This document shows positions 1 to 12,129 of a DNA stretch of 64,000 nucleotides, in pieces. The position numbers and the translations under genes were made by a program. The DNA comes from Tethya wilhelma (Eukaryota > Porifera > Demospongiae > Tethyida > Tethyidae), in NCBI GenBank assembly GCA_964030475.1, contig CAXIPT010000004.1, forward strand, positions 4,846,291 through 4,910,290. Reading direction: 5' to 3'. Each line of letters starts with the position of its first letter. Positions within the stretch are counted from its first letter, which is position 1. The notes beneath the pieces are model-generated. The model was not told the DNA's origin. It searched no databases and saw only the letters and a program-made list of their open reading frames with translations.

Positions 1-3000
1 AACATAACCCTAGTCTTTATCCCTGGTCATCATACACTTGGTTCTCAACTTCACATTCAAAATGTTACAAATTTGGTCCTCAAAGTTGCACAGACTAACT
101 CCTCTACTAGAACCACCATTTCATGCACAATCTTTTCAGGATTGCTTTTTGAGAATATATCTGAGGTCATTCTTAGTGGTCTTGAGTTCAATGAGTGCTT
201 GGAGAACTCTGTGGGATCAGTAGATGAACTGAGGATGGAAGATTGTAGGTTTCAAAATGGAAATGGAATGGAATTGAGTAGTGTCACTAATGCAACTTTT
301 GTGGGGAGCTCTTTCAGCTCACTCTCTGCATTCAGAAATCCTTGGGATCCATCAACTAAAACTAATGGCACTTCTGGAGGAGCCATCATTGCCTTTGATA
401 GTCATCTTCTTTTTATTGAATGTAATTTCGAACAAAACAGTGCGGCTGACGGAAGTGGTGGTGCAATATGGACGGACAGCCTTGTTATTTCTATCCATAA
501 TAGTAATTTCAGTAATAACAGAGCCAAAGAAGGTGGTGCAGTATATGTTACTGTAGGCTCTGAAAACATTTCCAATGATTATGATAGTAGTTTGACAAGT
601 GCCGAGTCTGGTTGTGCAATGCAGGCCTCAAGATCAAATTTTACTCAGAAATGTTATACTAACATAAACATGAGTATTTTCACTAACAACACAGCTGCAG
701 AGTCTGGTGGTGCAATAGTTTCGAACACCGGTAGCATTAACATAGATGGTAGTCATTTCAGTAACAATGCAGCAGGCTCAAAATTTAATGATAGCTATAG
801 TTGGAGTTATGGTGGTGCAATAATGATAAAAGGCAGCAATATCTCTATATTTGACAGCACTTTTGTTGAAAATACAGCTAGCTATGGTGGTGCTGTACAC
901 ATGAGTTCTGTCTGTGGCAGTGATGAGATAGCAATAAATGGCAGTCAATGTGGTTACATCTCAATATTAAACAGTGCTTTCAGTAACAACATGGCTGCTA
1001 GTGGTGGTGCACTAAGTTCAAAGTGTGGCAGTTGTGAGATAGCATTGCCAAGCTGTCACTGTGGTGACATCTCCGTATTTAACAGTACTTTCAGTAACAA
1101 CATGGCTTTTGATGGTGGTGGTGCAGTAAGTTCAGACAGTGGCAGTATTGTCATACATGGCAGCGATATCAGCAGTAACAGAGGAGACTTTGGTGGAGCA
1201 ATAAATATATGGAATGGTAATATTAGTATTTGTAATAGCAATTTCACTAATAACTCTGCAGACTTTGGCAGTGTTATAATATATACTAGTGGTGGTTATA
1301 TGCTCATACAAGACAGTACTTTCAGTAATAATGCAGGTGGTTTTTGTGGTGCTGTGTGCAGTTTATTTGCTTTTAGTCCAACTACTGTAACAATACACTC
1401 TAGCAGTTTTATTGGCAACACAGCTACTGATGGTGGTGCTCTATACCTAGACAGATTCAGTAATGGAAATACAATTATAGACAACTGTGTCTTTGACTCT
1501 AACTCTGCAGCAGCTAGAGGTGGTGCAATTTATGTCGAATCAAATACTCTCAATTTTACAGGCTCTCTTCAAATCACAAACAACTCAGCAAAAACTGGTG
1601 TAGTCTTTGCATTACAGAGCACATTGTCATTATCAGGTGATACAACCATTTCTGATAATAAGGCATCATTTTATGCTTTGGGTAGTAATATAAGATTTGA
1701 TGGAAATACAAACTTCACAGATAACTCACCTCCACAGGATACAAACTATGGTGTTATTGAAGAGGGAGGAGCAATTACTTCTCTCCTAAGCATAATTGAA
1801 TTCACTGGAACAGTCAACATTCTGCATAACAATGCTAGTAATAATTATGGTGGTGGAATTTTTTTGTCTGAAAGCATCATGCATACAAATGGAAACACAA
1901 CTATTGCCCACAACAATGCACTGTCTGGTGGAGGTATATATGCCTATAATAGCGAATTAGAATTTAATGACACTACCACCATTATATCAGAAAATACTGC
2001 AACGGAGAAGGGAGGAGGAATCTATGCTGTTGGGTCAACAGTAAAAGTAAGTGGGAGTCAAGTTTATTTCATTAAGAACAGAGCTAAAAAAGGTGGTGGG
2101 ATTTGTTTGAAACTGAATGCTAAACTTTATATTGTAAACTCTAATCATGATTGGCCATTCCTACTGCTGAGTGAACATACAAAACTTTACTTTACAAATA
2201 ACTCAGCCAATCATGGTGGAGCACTGTATATCTCAGATCATTTAAATTCAGGAAGTTGTAGTGTTAATGGAAGTTTATTGACACACAGTGCAGAATGCAG
2301 TTTTCAAAGCCTTGCAACCTATGATATTGATAATAATAATACTAGAACACCTTCACAGTTTTATGAATCTTCAGTTATTGCACAAGTTACCAATTTTACT
2401 GGGAACACAGCAAATAAAGGTGGCACAATTTTTGGTGGCCTATTTGACAGGTGTACAGTCAGTCCTTTTGCTGAAGTATTTTTTAAGTATCCGTCTAAGA
2501 ATCCCACCACTCTGGATGCAATGTCTTATCTATTCAACATAACTAACCTTAATCAAACTACTGACATCAAGTCAGAGATATCTTCTGATCCTGTTCGGTT
2601 GTGCTTTTGTATCAATAATGAACCAGATTGTGACTACAAGCTACCAAATAACACACTGTCAGTCAAAAAAGGACATACATTCAATATATCACTCGTTTCT
2701 GTGGATCAAGTCGGAAATCCCATTCCATCAAATATAAGTGCAGTTCTATCATCAGGTTTGGGTGGACTTGCTGATGGACAGAGTATACAGAACACAAGCT
2801 CAAACTGCACAGAGTTAAACTTCGCCATAACGTCGCCAAGTGACTCAGAACAGCTAAAGTTGTATGCAGAGGGTCCTTGCAAAGACCTTGGAATTTCCCA
2901 AACTAGCATAAGTATACAATTTCTTCCTTGTGATTGTCCCATTGGTTTTATCAAAACTGCACAAGAGTCAAACTGCAGTTGTGAATGTGACCCATGCATA

Positions 3001-4542
3001 TACCCCAAGTATATAACAGATTGTTCTGCCAACTCATCATCAGTTCTAAGAAGAGATAATGTCTGGATTTCTTACATCAATGAGACAGTTAACCCCCTAG
3101 ACTGTAATGGTAGTGCCAGTGAGTGGCAATATCTCACCTACCCATACTGCCCATTTGACTACTGCCTTCAGAAACCAGTCTGGATTAACCTAGCTAATGG
3201 TTCCAAAAAACAATGTGCTTTCAATCGTACTGGCAAGCTTTGTGGTTCTTGTCAGGAAGGCTTTAGTCTTGCTTTTGGTAGCTCACGTTGTATGGAATGT
3301 TCTAACAACTGGCTAGCACTACTGATTGTCTTTACTATAGCTGGTTTAGCACTAGTTGCTTTTCTTCTCGTTTTCAATCTGACAGTCCCTGTTGGAACAA
3401 TCAATGGACTTATCTTTTATGCCAACATCCTCACAACAAATCGTGCCACTTTCTTTCCATTTCAATCACCCAATTTCTTTACAATCTTTATTGCATGGCT
3501 CAACCTAGACTTTGGTTTTGTGACCTGCTTCTATAATGGAATGGATGCCTATGCCAAAGAATGGCTACAGCTTGCTTTTCCGATTTACATTATATTTATA
3601 GTTACTATGGTGATCATTTGCTGTGAATACTCTACAAGAATTGCCAGACTCTTTACTCACACCAATCCGGTAGCAACACTAGCTACTCTGATTCTACTTT
3701 CCTATGCCAAAAGTCTTCGGGTAATAGTAGATGCATTTTCTTCAGCAACACTGAAGTATCGAAATGGTTCACAAGCTCTAGAGAAAGTGTGGCGTGTTGA
3801 TGCTAATATATCATATGGTGAAGATAAACACCTTGCCCTCTTTCTAGCAGCTCTTATAATTCTTATGATGGGAATTTTATACACCTCATTTCTCTTCTCT
3901 TATCAGTGGCTCTTACATTGTCCAAGCAGAAAAGCTTTAAGATGGATAAAGAATACAAGACTTTATCCCTTCATGGATGCTTATCTTGCTCCTTACGATC
4001 TCAAACACCGCTACTGGACTGGATTACTCCTTTTAGTTCGTGCATTTTTGTACATTGTTGAAGCCTCCAATGTCAGTGGAGATCCTAGAAACAACCTCCT
4101 CTCAATCACAATCATACTAGTATGCCTCCTGCTACTTAAGGTCTCACTACGTGGTATGATCTACAAGTCATGGCAACTAGATGCACTAGAGAACTCATTC
4201 ATTTTAAACTTGATTGTGTTTTCAGCTAGCTCTCTCTACATTCGAATACAAAATAGTAATGAACAAAGTCAAGAGGCTCTCGCCTACACTTCAACCACTA
4301 TTGCTTTCATCACTTTCCTAGCCATTTTGGTCTATCACACTTATGCTTTTGCGCTACCAAAGAAAGCACGCAATAAACTCAACTCCTTCAAATTCAGCCA
4401 ACTGTTTGCTAAAGGAGACGATGATGGTGAACATGAAATTATACACGTGCATAAAAATGTGTGCACATACAGTGAAATAGAAGGCATATCAAGAGAAGAT
4501 GATTCCTTATACATTTATGGCAGTGATGAATTGAGAGCTTAA
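1..4542 (+). CDS. Pmp-like beta-helix multi-TM membrane protein, 5' truncated
   Basis: The frame is open from base 1 to the TAA at 4540-4542 (about 1513 codons), so the true start lies outside the window. Roughly the first 850 residues are repeats of the type F-S-N-N-x-A-x-x-G-G-A, each about 30-40 residues. These are the GGA(I/V)/FxxN motifs of chlamydial Pmp-type right-handed beta-helices. Many N-glycosylation sequons fit an extracellular location. Then comes a Cys-rich stretch (about 2925-3300) ending in CGSCQEGFSL and RCMEC, followed by eight or nine hydrophobic segments between 3300 and 4360 and a charged, probably cytoplasmic tail. No intron is visible. I infer a surface receptor or adhesion protein; the ligand is unknown. 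Similar proteins occur as large families in sponges and cnidarians. The eukaryotic-type multi-TM tail argues against bacterial contamination. Confidence 0.8.
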   Translation, partial: NITLVFIPGHHTLGSQLHIQNVTNLVLKVAQTNSSTRTTISCTIFSGLLFENISEVILSGLEFNECLENSVGSVDELRMEDCRFQNGNGMELSSVTNATFVGSSFSSLSAFRNPWDPSTKTNGTSGGAIIAFDSHLLFIECNFEQNSAADGSGGAIWTDSLVISIHNSNFSNNRAKEGGAVYVTVGSENISNDYDSSLTSAESGCAMQASRSNFTQKCYTNINMSIFTNNTAAESGGAIVSNTGSINIDGSHFSNNAAGSKFNDSYSWSYGGAIMIKGSNISIFDSTFVENTASYGGAVHMSSVCGSDEIAINGSQCGYISILNSAFSNNMAASGGALSSKCGSCEIALPSCHCGDISVFNSTFSNNMAFDGGGAVSSDSGSIVIHGSDISSNRGDFGGAINIWNGNISICNSNFTNNSADFGSVIIYTSGGYMLIQDSTFSNNAGGFCGAVCSLFAFSPTTVTIHSSSFIGNTATDGGALYLDRFSNGNTIIDNCVFDSNSAAARGGAIYVESNTLNFTGSLQITNNSAKTGVVFALQSTLSLSGDTTISDNKASFYALGSNIRFDGNTNFTDNSPPQDTNYGVIEEGGAITSLLSIIEFTGTVNILHNNASNNYGGGIFLSESIMHTNGNTTIAHNNALSGGGIYAYNSELEFNDTTTIISENTATEKGGGIYAVGSTVKVSGSQVYFIKNRAKKGGGICLKLNAKLYIVNSNHDWPFLLLSEHTKLYFTNNSANHGGALYISDHLNSGSCSVNGSLLTHSAECSFQSLATYDIDNNNTRTPSQFYESSVIAQVTNFTGNTANKGGTIFGGLFDRCTVSPFAEVFFKYPSKNPTTLDAMSYLFNITNLNQTTDIKSEISSDPVRLCFCINNEPDCDYKLPNNTLSVKKGHTFNISLVSVDQVGNPIPSNISAVLSSGLGGLADGQSIQNTSSNCTELNFAITSPSDSEQLKLYAEGPCKDLGISQTSISIQFLPCDCPIGFIKTAQESNCSCECDPCIYPKYITDCSANSSSVLRRDNVWISYINETVNPLDCNGSASEWQYLTYPYCPFDYCLQKPVWINLANGSKKQCAFNRTGKLCGSCQEGFSLAFGSSRCMECSNNWLALLIVFTIAGLALVAFLLVFNLTVPVGTINGLIFYANILTTNRATFFPFQSPNFFTIFIAWLNLDFGFVTCFYNGMDAYAKEWLQLAFPIYIIFIVTMVIICCEYSTRIARLFTHTNPVATLATLILLSYAKSLRVIVDAFSSATLKYRNGSQALEKVWRVDANISYGEDKHLALFLAALIILMMGILYTSFLFSYQWLLHCPSRKALRWIKNTRLYPFMDAYLAPYDLKHRYWTGLLLLVRAFLYIVEASNVSGDPRNNLLSITIILVCLLLLKVSLRGMIYKSWQLDALENSFILNLIVFSASSLYIRIQNSNEQSQEALAYTSTTIAFITFLAILVYHTYAFALPKKARNKLNSFKFSQLFAKGDDDGEHEIIHVHKNVCTYSEIEGISREDDSLYIYGSDELRA

Positions 4543-4595
4543 AGTATTAAACTCTCTTCACATTTGAACTTAAAATTATTAATTATTGTTATCTG

Positions 4596-4635
<40 letters not shown>

Positions 4636-5089
4636 TGTATATAATTATGTGTGTGTACATGTGCATGTGTGTGTCTGAGTGTCAGTGTGTAAAAGATATG
4701 AAAAATCATACCAAATTTTTGGAACAATTTTTATTGTACAATAATTAATGGTTAAAAATTCTTGCTAAAAATTTATTGCAATGATTTAATAAAAAATTAT
4801 ATTGTGTGGGTTAAAATTATGTTCATTTTTACATTATAGTATACTGTTTAAAAATACATAATGTGAATACATGATTGTGTTTTCTTACTGTCGAGTATAT
4901 ATAATAAATATTATAAAATTATGTTGTTCACTCTTATTATATTATTATCATTAAATTCTTAATGTTCTTTACATTAATTTTAATTTTAAGTTGGTGTCAA
5001 TGTTAATTCTTGCTTTGCTACATTCTTGCAATAAAGTTGATGTGAATATTATGCTGTTCAATTGTGTGCATGTGTGTGTGTGTGTGTGT

Positions 5090-5131
<42 letters not shown>

Positions 5132-5595
5132 ATGTGTGTGTGTGTGCGTGTGTGTGCGTGTGTGTGTCTATGTTTGTTTGCTATTGCCTAGCAACCAAAG
5201 TTTTTATAAGCTAATTACANATTTCACCTGACAATATAAAGTCATTAGTACTACACACATACCAAGTTTCAACAAAATCGGAGATGGTCAGTTGCAAATT
5301 TTTGCTGAACTGATTTGGAATTACCCATCACTGAAATATCACCAGCGGCTAGCTGACACACAACCACAAGTCTGTATATAAGTTTTTTAGCCTTGTTTTT
5401 CTTGCTGTAACCAATTCAATTCTGACAGTGTTTAACTCTCTTATATCAGTTAAAATCTATTCATTTTCCCATACTTAATAAGCATTGCAAGCTTTCTTCC
5501 AAGGCTCAGGTACATGTATATGTGATTAAACTTTAGTAGCAAGAAAGTCACAAAGAGTATGATAAGATTCATAGTCTAGGATTGTGTCAACTCAC
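4543..5595. other. AT-rich intergenic DNA with (TG)n and a contig join
   Basis: This is the 3' flank of the beta-helix gene. AATAAA-like words (for example near 4789) could serve for polyadenylation. It holds (TG)n tracts at about 4601-4631 and 5067-5167 and the first lone n at 5220. I see no coding exon. Confidence 0.5.
5067..5167. repeat. (TG)n microsatellite with CA/CG interruptions
   Basis: About 100 bases of alternating TG with a few CG and CA variants. Reading frames across it give only Cys-Val strings, which are not genes. Confidence 0.95.
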
Positions 5596-8206
<2,611 letters not shown>

Positions 8207-8533
8207 AGTTACCTGTCCTTGTCAGACCTTAGATAGTGAAACATTGAACCTACTTTTATTTGTATTGTTTAGCTGCTTACTAGTTTCCAGGAATCCTGTG
8301 AAAAGCCAGTTTTGAGAAAACAGGACCCGATCAGAGACCCGATTCAAAATGTAGTGTGTGTTAATTAGAAATGATATCTAGAAATGGCGAACATCGCGCA
8401 ATCTCGATTTTGCGCATGCTCAGCGCCGGGAGATGTCTAGTCGGTCTGTGGCTCACAGGATGCACACCGCGCTATAAAAAGACACTGAGTGACTCAGGGC
8501 TGTGCTGGGAACCCCGCCGGATAGTTATTAATT
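8207..8533. promoter_or_regulatory. Divergent promoter region between CKAP5-like and kelch genes
   Basis: The 327 bases between two head-to-head start codons. On the plus strand a TATA-like CTATAAAAAG lies at 8472-8481, about 55 bases before the kelch ATG. Just upstream a CG-richer patch holds GCGCATGCTCAG. No equally clear TATA faces CKAP5. Co-regulation of the two genes is inference. Confidence 0.5.
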
Positions 8534-10811
8534 ATGGCCCTTAAATCTGATACTCCGACTCCTCTTTATGAACCGTCACCTAGATGGGAACACTACAGCT
8601 TTTGTATCAGAGACAAGGTCTATGTTTGCTTTGGTGCTATAGAGCGGGCCAAAGACGAAGATTCAACGAATGCTGCTAATGCCATGGCTTTGGAAATCTT
8701 CAACTGTGCCTCCAAGATATGGACTCAGCAACCAACAAATGGAGTACCACCATCAGGAGTGATTGCTGGAGCCTGTGCCTGTATTAATGACAAACTTTAC
8801 ACCTATGGTGGTCATATTGAAAGTGAATCTGATCGTGACTTAATACACACTAGTAGCTACACTGGTACTCTCAGCCAGTTGAATACTTTTACAATGGAAT
8901 GGAAGCTTCTCAATACAAATGTTGGACCCATGAAGAAAAGCTGGACCAGAATGGTTCCACTAAACCAAGATCAGTTAGCATTGTTTGGTGGTAGAGGGAT
9001 CCCTACATCTCAAACCCAGCCAGGAGCTTCATTTGTTGTGGACAATAGAGATGGAAGTGGATGGACCAATGAACTTCACATCTTTAGCATTAATAATGGT
9101 AGGTCAATACAAATTATTATTACAGTTATATATGTTAAAAGAATAAATTTGCTCTTGCATGTGTGTAAATTACCATATAGCGGGAAATTTTCGTGGGGGA
9201 AAATTTTTGCGTTTCGTCTTGAAGAGAAATTTGCGGAGAAAATTTTCGTGGATTGCGTCTCAACATTACGTGACAACCTCATATCCTACAAATTGTGTGG
9301 GGGAAAATTTTTGCAGAAAGCTGCCAAACCGCGAAATTCGCAAAAATTTTCCCTCACAAAAATTTCCCGCTATACGGTAATTTCAGACACACCCAATTTA
9401 ACTACAGCTATTTCACTAGAAAAACTGTGACAAACAATTCCTAGAAATTATGTGCAATGAATGATCCAATCATGCATGAATGATTTTATTCATTATTTAT
9501 TGGCATTACTAATTGTATTCAAAGTTATGTATAAGCTAGGTTGCAGTTAGGCTTTGACCAATTATGCTGGCGCAATAATATTATACCAGCATATAATTGG
9601 TCAAAGCCTAACTGCAATTATTGGAATAATTATTAGGAGTAGATTTTAGTGCCTAAAGCACTAAGCATTGTTCTAGAATAATAGGCTCAATTTTTGCATT
9701 GCAAGGTGTGGCTATAGGGTGTGTTTCCTTTGAACAGAACCATGGTCTGAAAAACTATGATTATACAAACCTCCACAATTGATTCAAAGTACAGTCGAAC
9801 CTCCGAATAAAGGCCACTTTGGGAGCGAAGCTTTTGGCCTTTATTCGGAGGTTGGCCTTTGGTGGGAGGTTCGTCGTTACTTGAACATACAGAAATTGTG
9901 TCAAAGTTGATTTTATAGTATACATGTGCATCACAAGAACAAGGTTCGACTAAGAAAATGATCCAGAGTAATTTGAGTACTTGGAAAGCATCACTGTACT
10001 GAATTGCTGAGCCATGACATGTACGCTATAGGCAATAGCTGCTTCATTTTTTGGAAAGATGTTATTCTAGGGTATATACCCTTTCCTAACTTTATAACTC
10101 ATTGATGTGCTTTAATAGCTCCTTTTAATAATGGGTCATGTCATGGTTTGAGTATACTGTGACTTGAAACTTCCAGGGTGGTTCAGTGGTCCAAAGGTGA
10201 GCTGGTCGGAATCAAGAAGCGGCCGCTTGTGGGAGGTTGCTTAAGTACTAGATGTATATATGGCATTTTCAATCAGTGCCACAGCCTGTGGTCGTTACAC
10301 GGAGGTTGGCTGCTTGTGGGAGGGGCCGTTATGAGAGGTTCCACTGTAATGATACTAATGAAAGTATGTCTTTATCCTTAGTTTGTAACATTTATGACCA
10401 GGATAGTGGGGAATAATAGGCATTGGGCATGCTGAAATAATATATAGGCATGACCGTGAGCATAAAAGAATAGAATAATACAATATAATAGGCAAAAATT
10501 GGAGTATAATTGGTCAAAGCCTATAGTTGCAGTTTCCCATGCACCAATAGCTAGTCTATAAGTGTGTATACGCATAATGCTTCTATGCCACGTAGAGATC
10601 TGATACACTTTAAACTGTTTTCAATGCATTAACTGTGTTCCTTATAGGTACCTGGTCATCTCCTCTAACAACTGGACCAAGACCTCGTCCTTCATCAGGG
10701 TTCTCGTTCACTAGTATTGATAAAAACAGGGCAGTGGTCTTTGGTGGTCTCCAACCAGAGATTGGAAATGTATTGGCCAATGATGTCTTTATAATTGATT
10801 TCACTAAAATG
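8534..10811 (+). CDS. Kelch-repeat protein, first two exons (probable kelch-TKL kinase paralogue)
   Basis: Exon 1 (8534-9098) starts with ATG after a TATA-like element and encodes YEPSPRWEHYSFC and DKLYTYGGH, FGGRGIPTSQ and GWTNELHIF. Exon 2 (10648-10811) encodes SGFSFTSIDKNRAVVFGG and ends at a GT donor. GG doublets with spaced W/Y residues mark kelch beta-propeller blades. Exon borders and phases (1, then 0) equal those of the complete kelch-kinase gene at 25534, whose first two exons are clearly paralogous. No third exon is visible before the join at 11887, so the coiled coil and kinase are absent here. The intron holds three inverted-repeat elements. Confidence 0.8.
9171..9380. mobile_element. 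MITE, TACC(A/G)TATAGCGGGAAATTT family
   Basis: 210 bases with inverted ends of about 40 bases: TACCATATAGCGGGAAATTT at the left and AAATTTCCCGCTATACGGTA at the right. It sits in intron 1 of the kelch gene, and its apparent reading frame is not a gene. Relatives lie at 21515-21726, about 22529-22690, about 32463-32645 and 55527. Confidence 0.8.
9542..9616. repeat. Hairpin, TGCAGTTAGGCTTTGACCAA
   Basis: A 75-base inverted repeat whose arms read TGCAGTTAGGCTTTGACCAA and complement. Part of the arm recurs at about 10505-10530. Confidence 0.75.
9790..10348. mobile_element. MITE with TACAGT(C/G)GAACCTC ends
   Basis: A unit of about 560 bases with short terminal inverted repeats: TACAGTCGAACCTCCGAATA at the left and GAGAGGTTCCACTGTA at the right. 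The TA at each edge could be the duplicated target of a Tc1/mariner or pogo-type transposase. The interior repeats GGCCGCTTGTGGGAGGTTG-like words but has no transposase frame. The superfamily is inferred from the ends only. Confidence 0.6.
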
Positions 10812-10837
10812 GTATGTGTGCATGCTGACTGATATGG

Positions 10838-11886
10838 TAGTACGTATAGTAGGAATGGGCCGCATGTCCCATAGACATGCAGTACAAAATGTTGGTCTCC
10901 GCATAAAAATCTAGTCAAACAAAATTAAACCTTCAAAGTTGTTCAGAGGCTGTCTCTGACAGAATACGAATTGTATACAAGGCCTAAACCTCACAAAAAC
11001 TTTCATCAGCACTCATACAGAGCACAAGTGGGAAGCCACAATGGTGCCATTTTTTGTTCCTCTAACGTACATACGTACTTAGTTACGTATACTTTCCAAC
11101 TGACTTATACTTGAAAAGGATTTCCAGAAAACCAGAATGCATTGAGCCAACTTTGACAGCATAAATGCATTGAGTGCTGCCAATGCACTTAAGGATCATG
11201 CAACTATAATGTGTGAGTGTGAGTGTGTGTACATTGGTGGCTGGTTCTTTTCATGGGTACTACATTCCTTGGTATACTCGATCCTTTTCATCTTAAATAG
11301 CCTAAACAAAAACTAGAAAACTTTGAAACTTAGCTGGTGTATAAATTCATGTACTACAATGCAGCCATCTTTGTAGGTAAAGTTCAAAGGTCATTATCCG
11401 CTACCCATGTGGCATTATGCGCCATATATTGTAGTGTTGAAAAAGTGAATAATGAACAAGTAGAATAAGTATAGTGACACTGTGAGAATGGGCAGTGAGA
11501 GTAAAAGTATTGGAAAAAGGTATGCATGTCTTTTCAGCACATGACTACTTTATTCTTTACAAGTAGTAAAAATTTTTAAAAAATAAATAATGTAGGAATG
11601 GGCAGTGCGGTAAAAAGTATTGGAACAAGGCATGGTCTCAATTTCGACACATGACTACTTCATTTTTATTCTTAATCCTTCATATGGATTTTCTGAATCA
11701 GTGTTGTGTTGCGATGATCTGTACAATAATACCGTAGCTTATCATTCTTTGCATTGGTTCAAATTTCTCAGTACTGTAGCTAATCACTTGGCTACTAAAG
11801 AAGTGGACTGAATAAACTATAACAGACAGGTATCTAACTTAAACTAGACTGCCAGCCAAGAGTTGGGCATAAAAATGAAGTAGTCA
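10838..11886 (+). repeat. 1 kb direct-repeat block (copy 2), cut by contig join
   Basis: Same order as 6260-7269: TAGTAGGAATGGGCCGCATG, a middle section, then the ACAAGTAG element. Here an extra degenerate ACAAGTAG end (from about 11457) precedes the main one (about 11562). The right inverted arm stops at the n at 11887, in the sequence AAAAATGAAGTAGTCA. The element's centre is inverted relative to copy 1. Confidence 0.7.
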
Positions 11887-11909
11887 NTATTAACACTCAT
11901 TAGCCTCAC

Positions 11910-11972
11910 TTTATGGCCCAACTTCTCTTCAAGAGGAAGCTTGGAGTAGTCCTCTGGTTGCTGTTCAGCCAT
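11910..11972 (-). CDS. CKAP5: CKAP5-like first exon, second copy
   Basis: A 63-base minus-strand exon with ATG at 11972, nearly identical to 8144-8206 (MAEQQPEDYSKLPLEEK at the start), followed by the same GTGAGG donor. The match runs only from the join at 11888 to about 11983 and then diverges. Upstream it faces a different gene, the LRAT/PPPDE-like kinase. It is either a real second CKAP5 locus or an alternative haplotype; the rest of the gene is not adjacent. Confidence 0.7.
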
Positions 11973-12129
11973 AGTTGCTTGTTAGTGTCAGACCCCTCAA
12001 AACGAAAAAAAAAAACTATTTTTTTCTACCTAAGGCGTTGTAGTTTCGGAACTTCTTGAGAGCAGTGGCTGCAGTCTTGCGAGATTTGAGTAGAGAAAGA
12101 CCTTCAGATATGGTGTGGTTTAAATAGAA

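Noticed and set aside
2706..3032. 108-codon minus-strand frame
   Set aside because: It is a shadow of the beta-helix gene on the opposite strand.
1..4542. Bacterial contamination (chlamydial Pmp gene)
   Set aside because: The C-terminal multi-TM module, TG microsatellites in the flank, AT-rich 3' region and continuity with eukaryotic genes argue for host DNA.
9159..9380. A 73-codon frame
   Set aside because: It coincides exactly with an inverted-repeat element and has no homologue-like motif.
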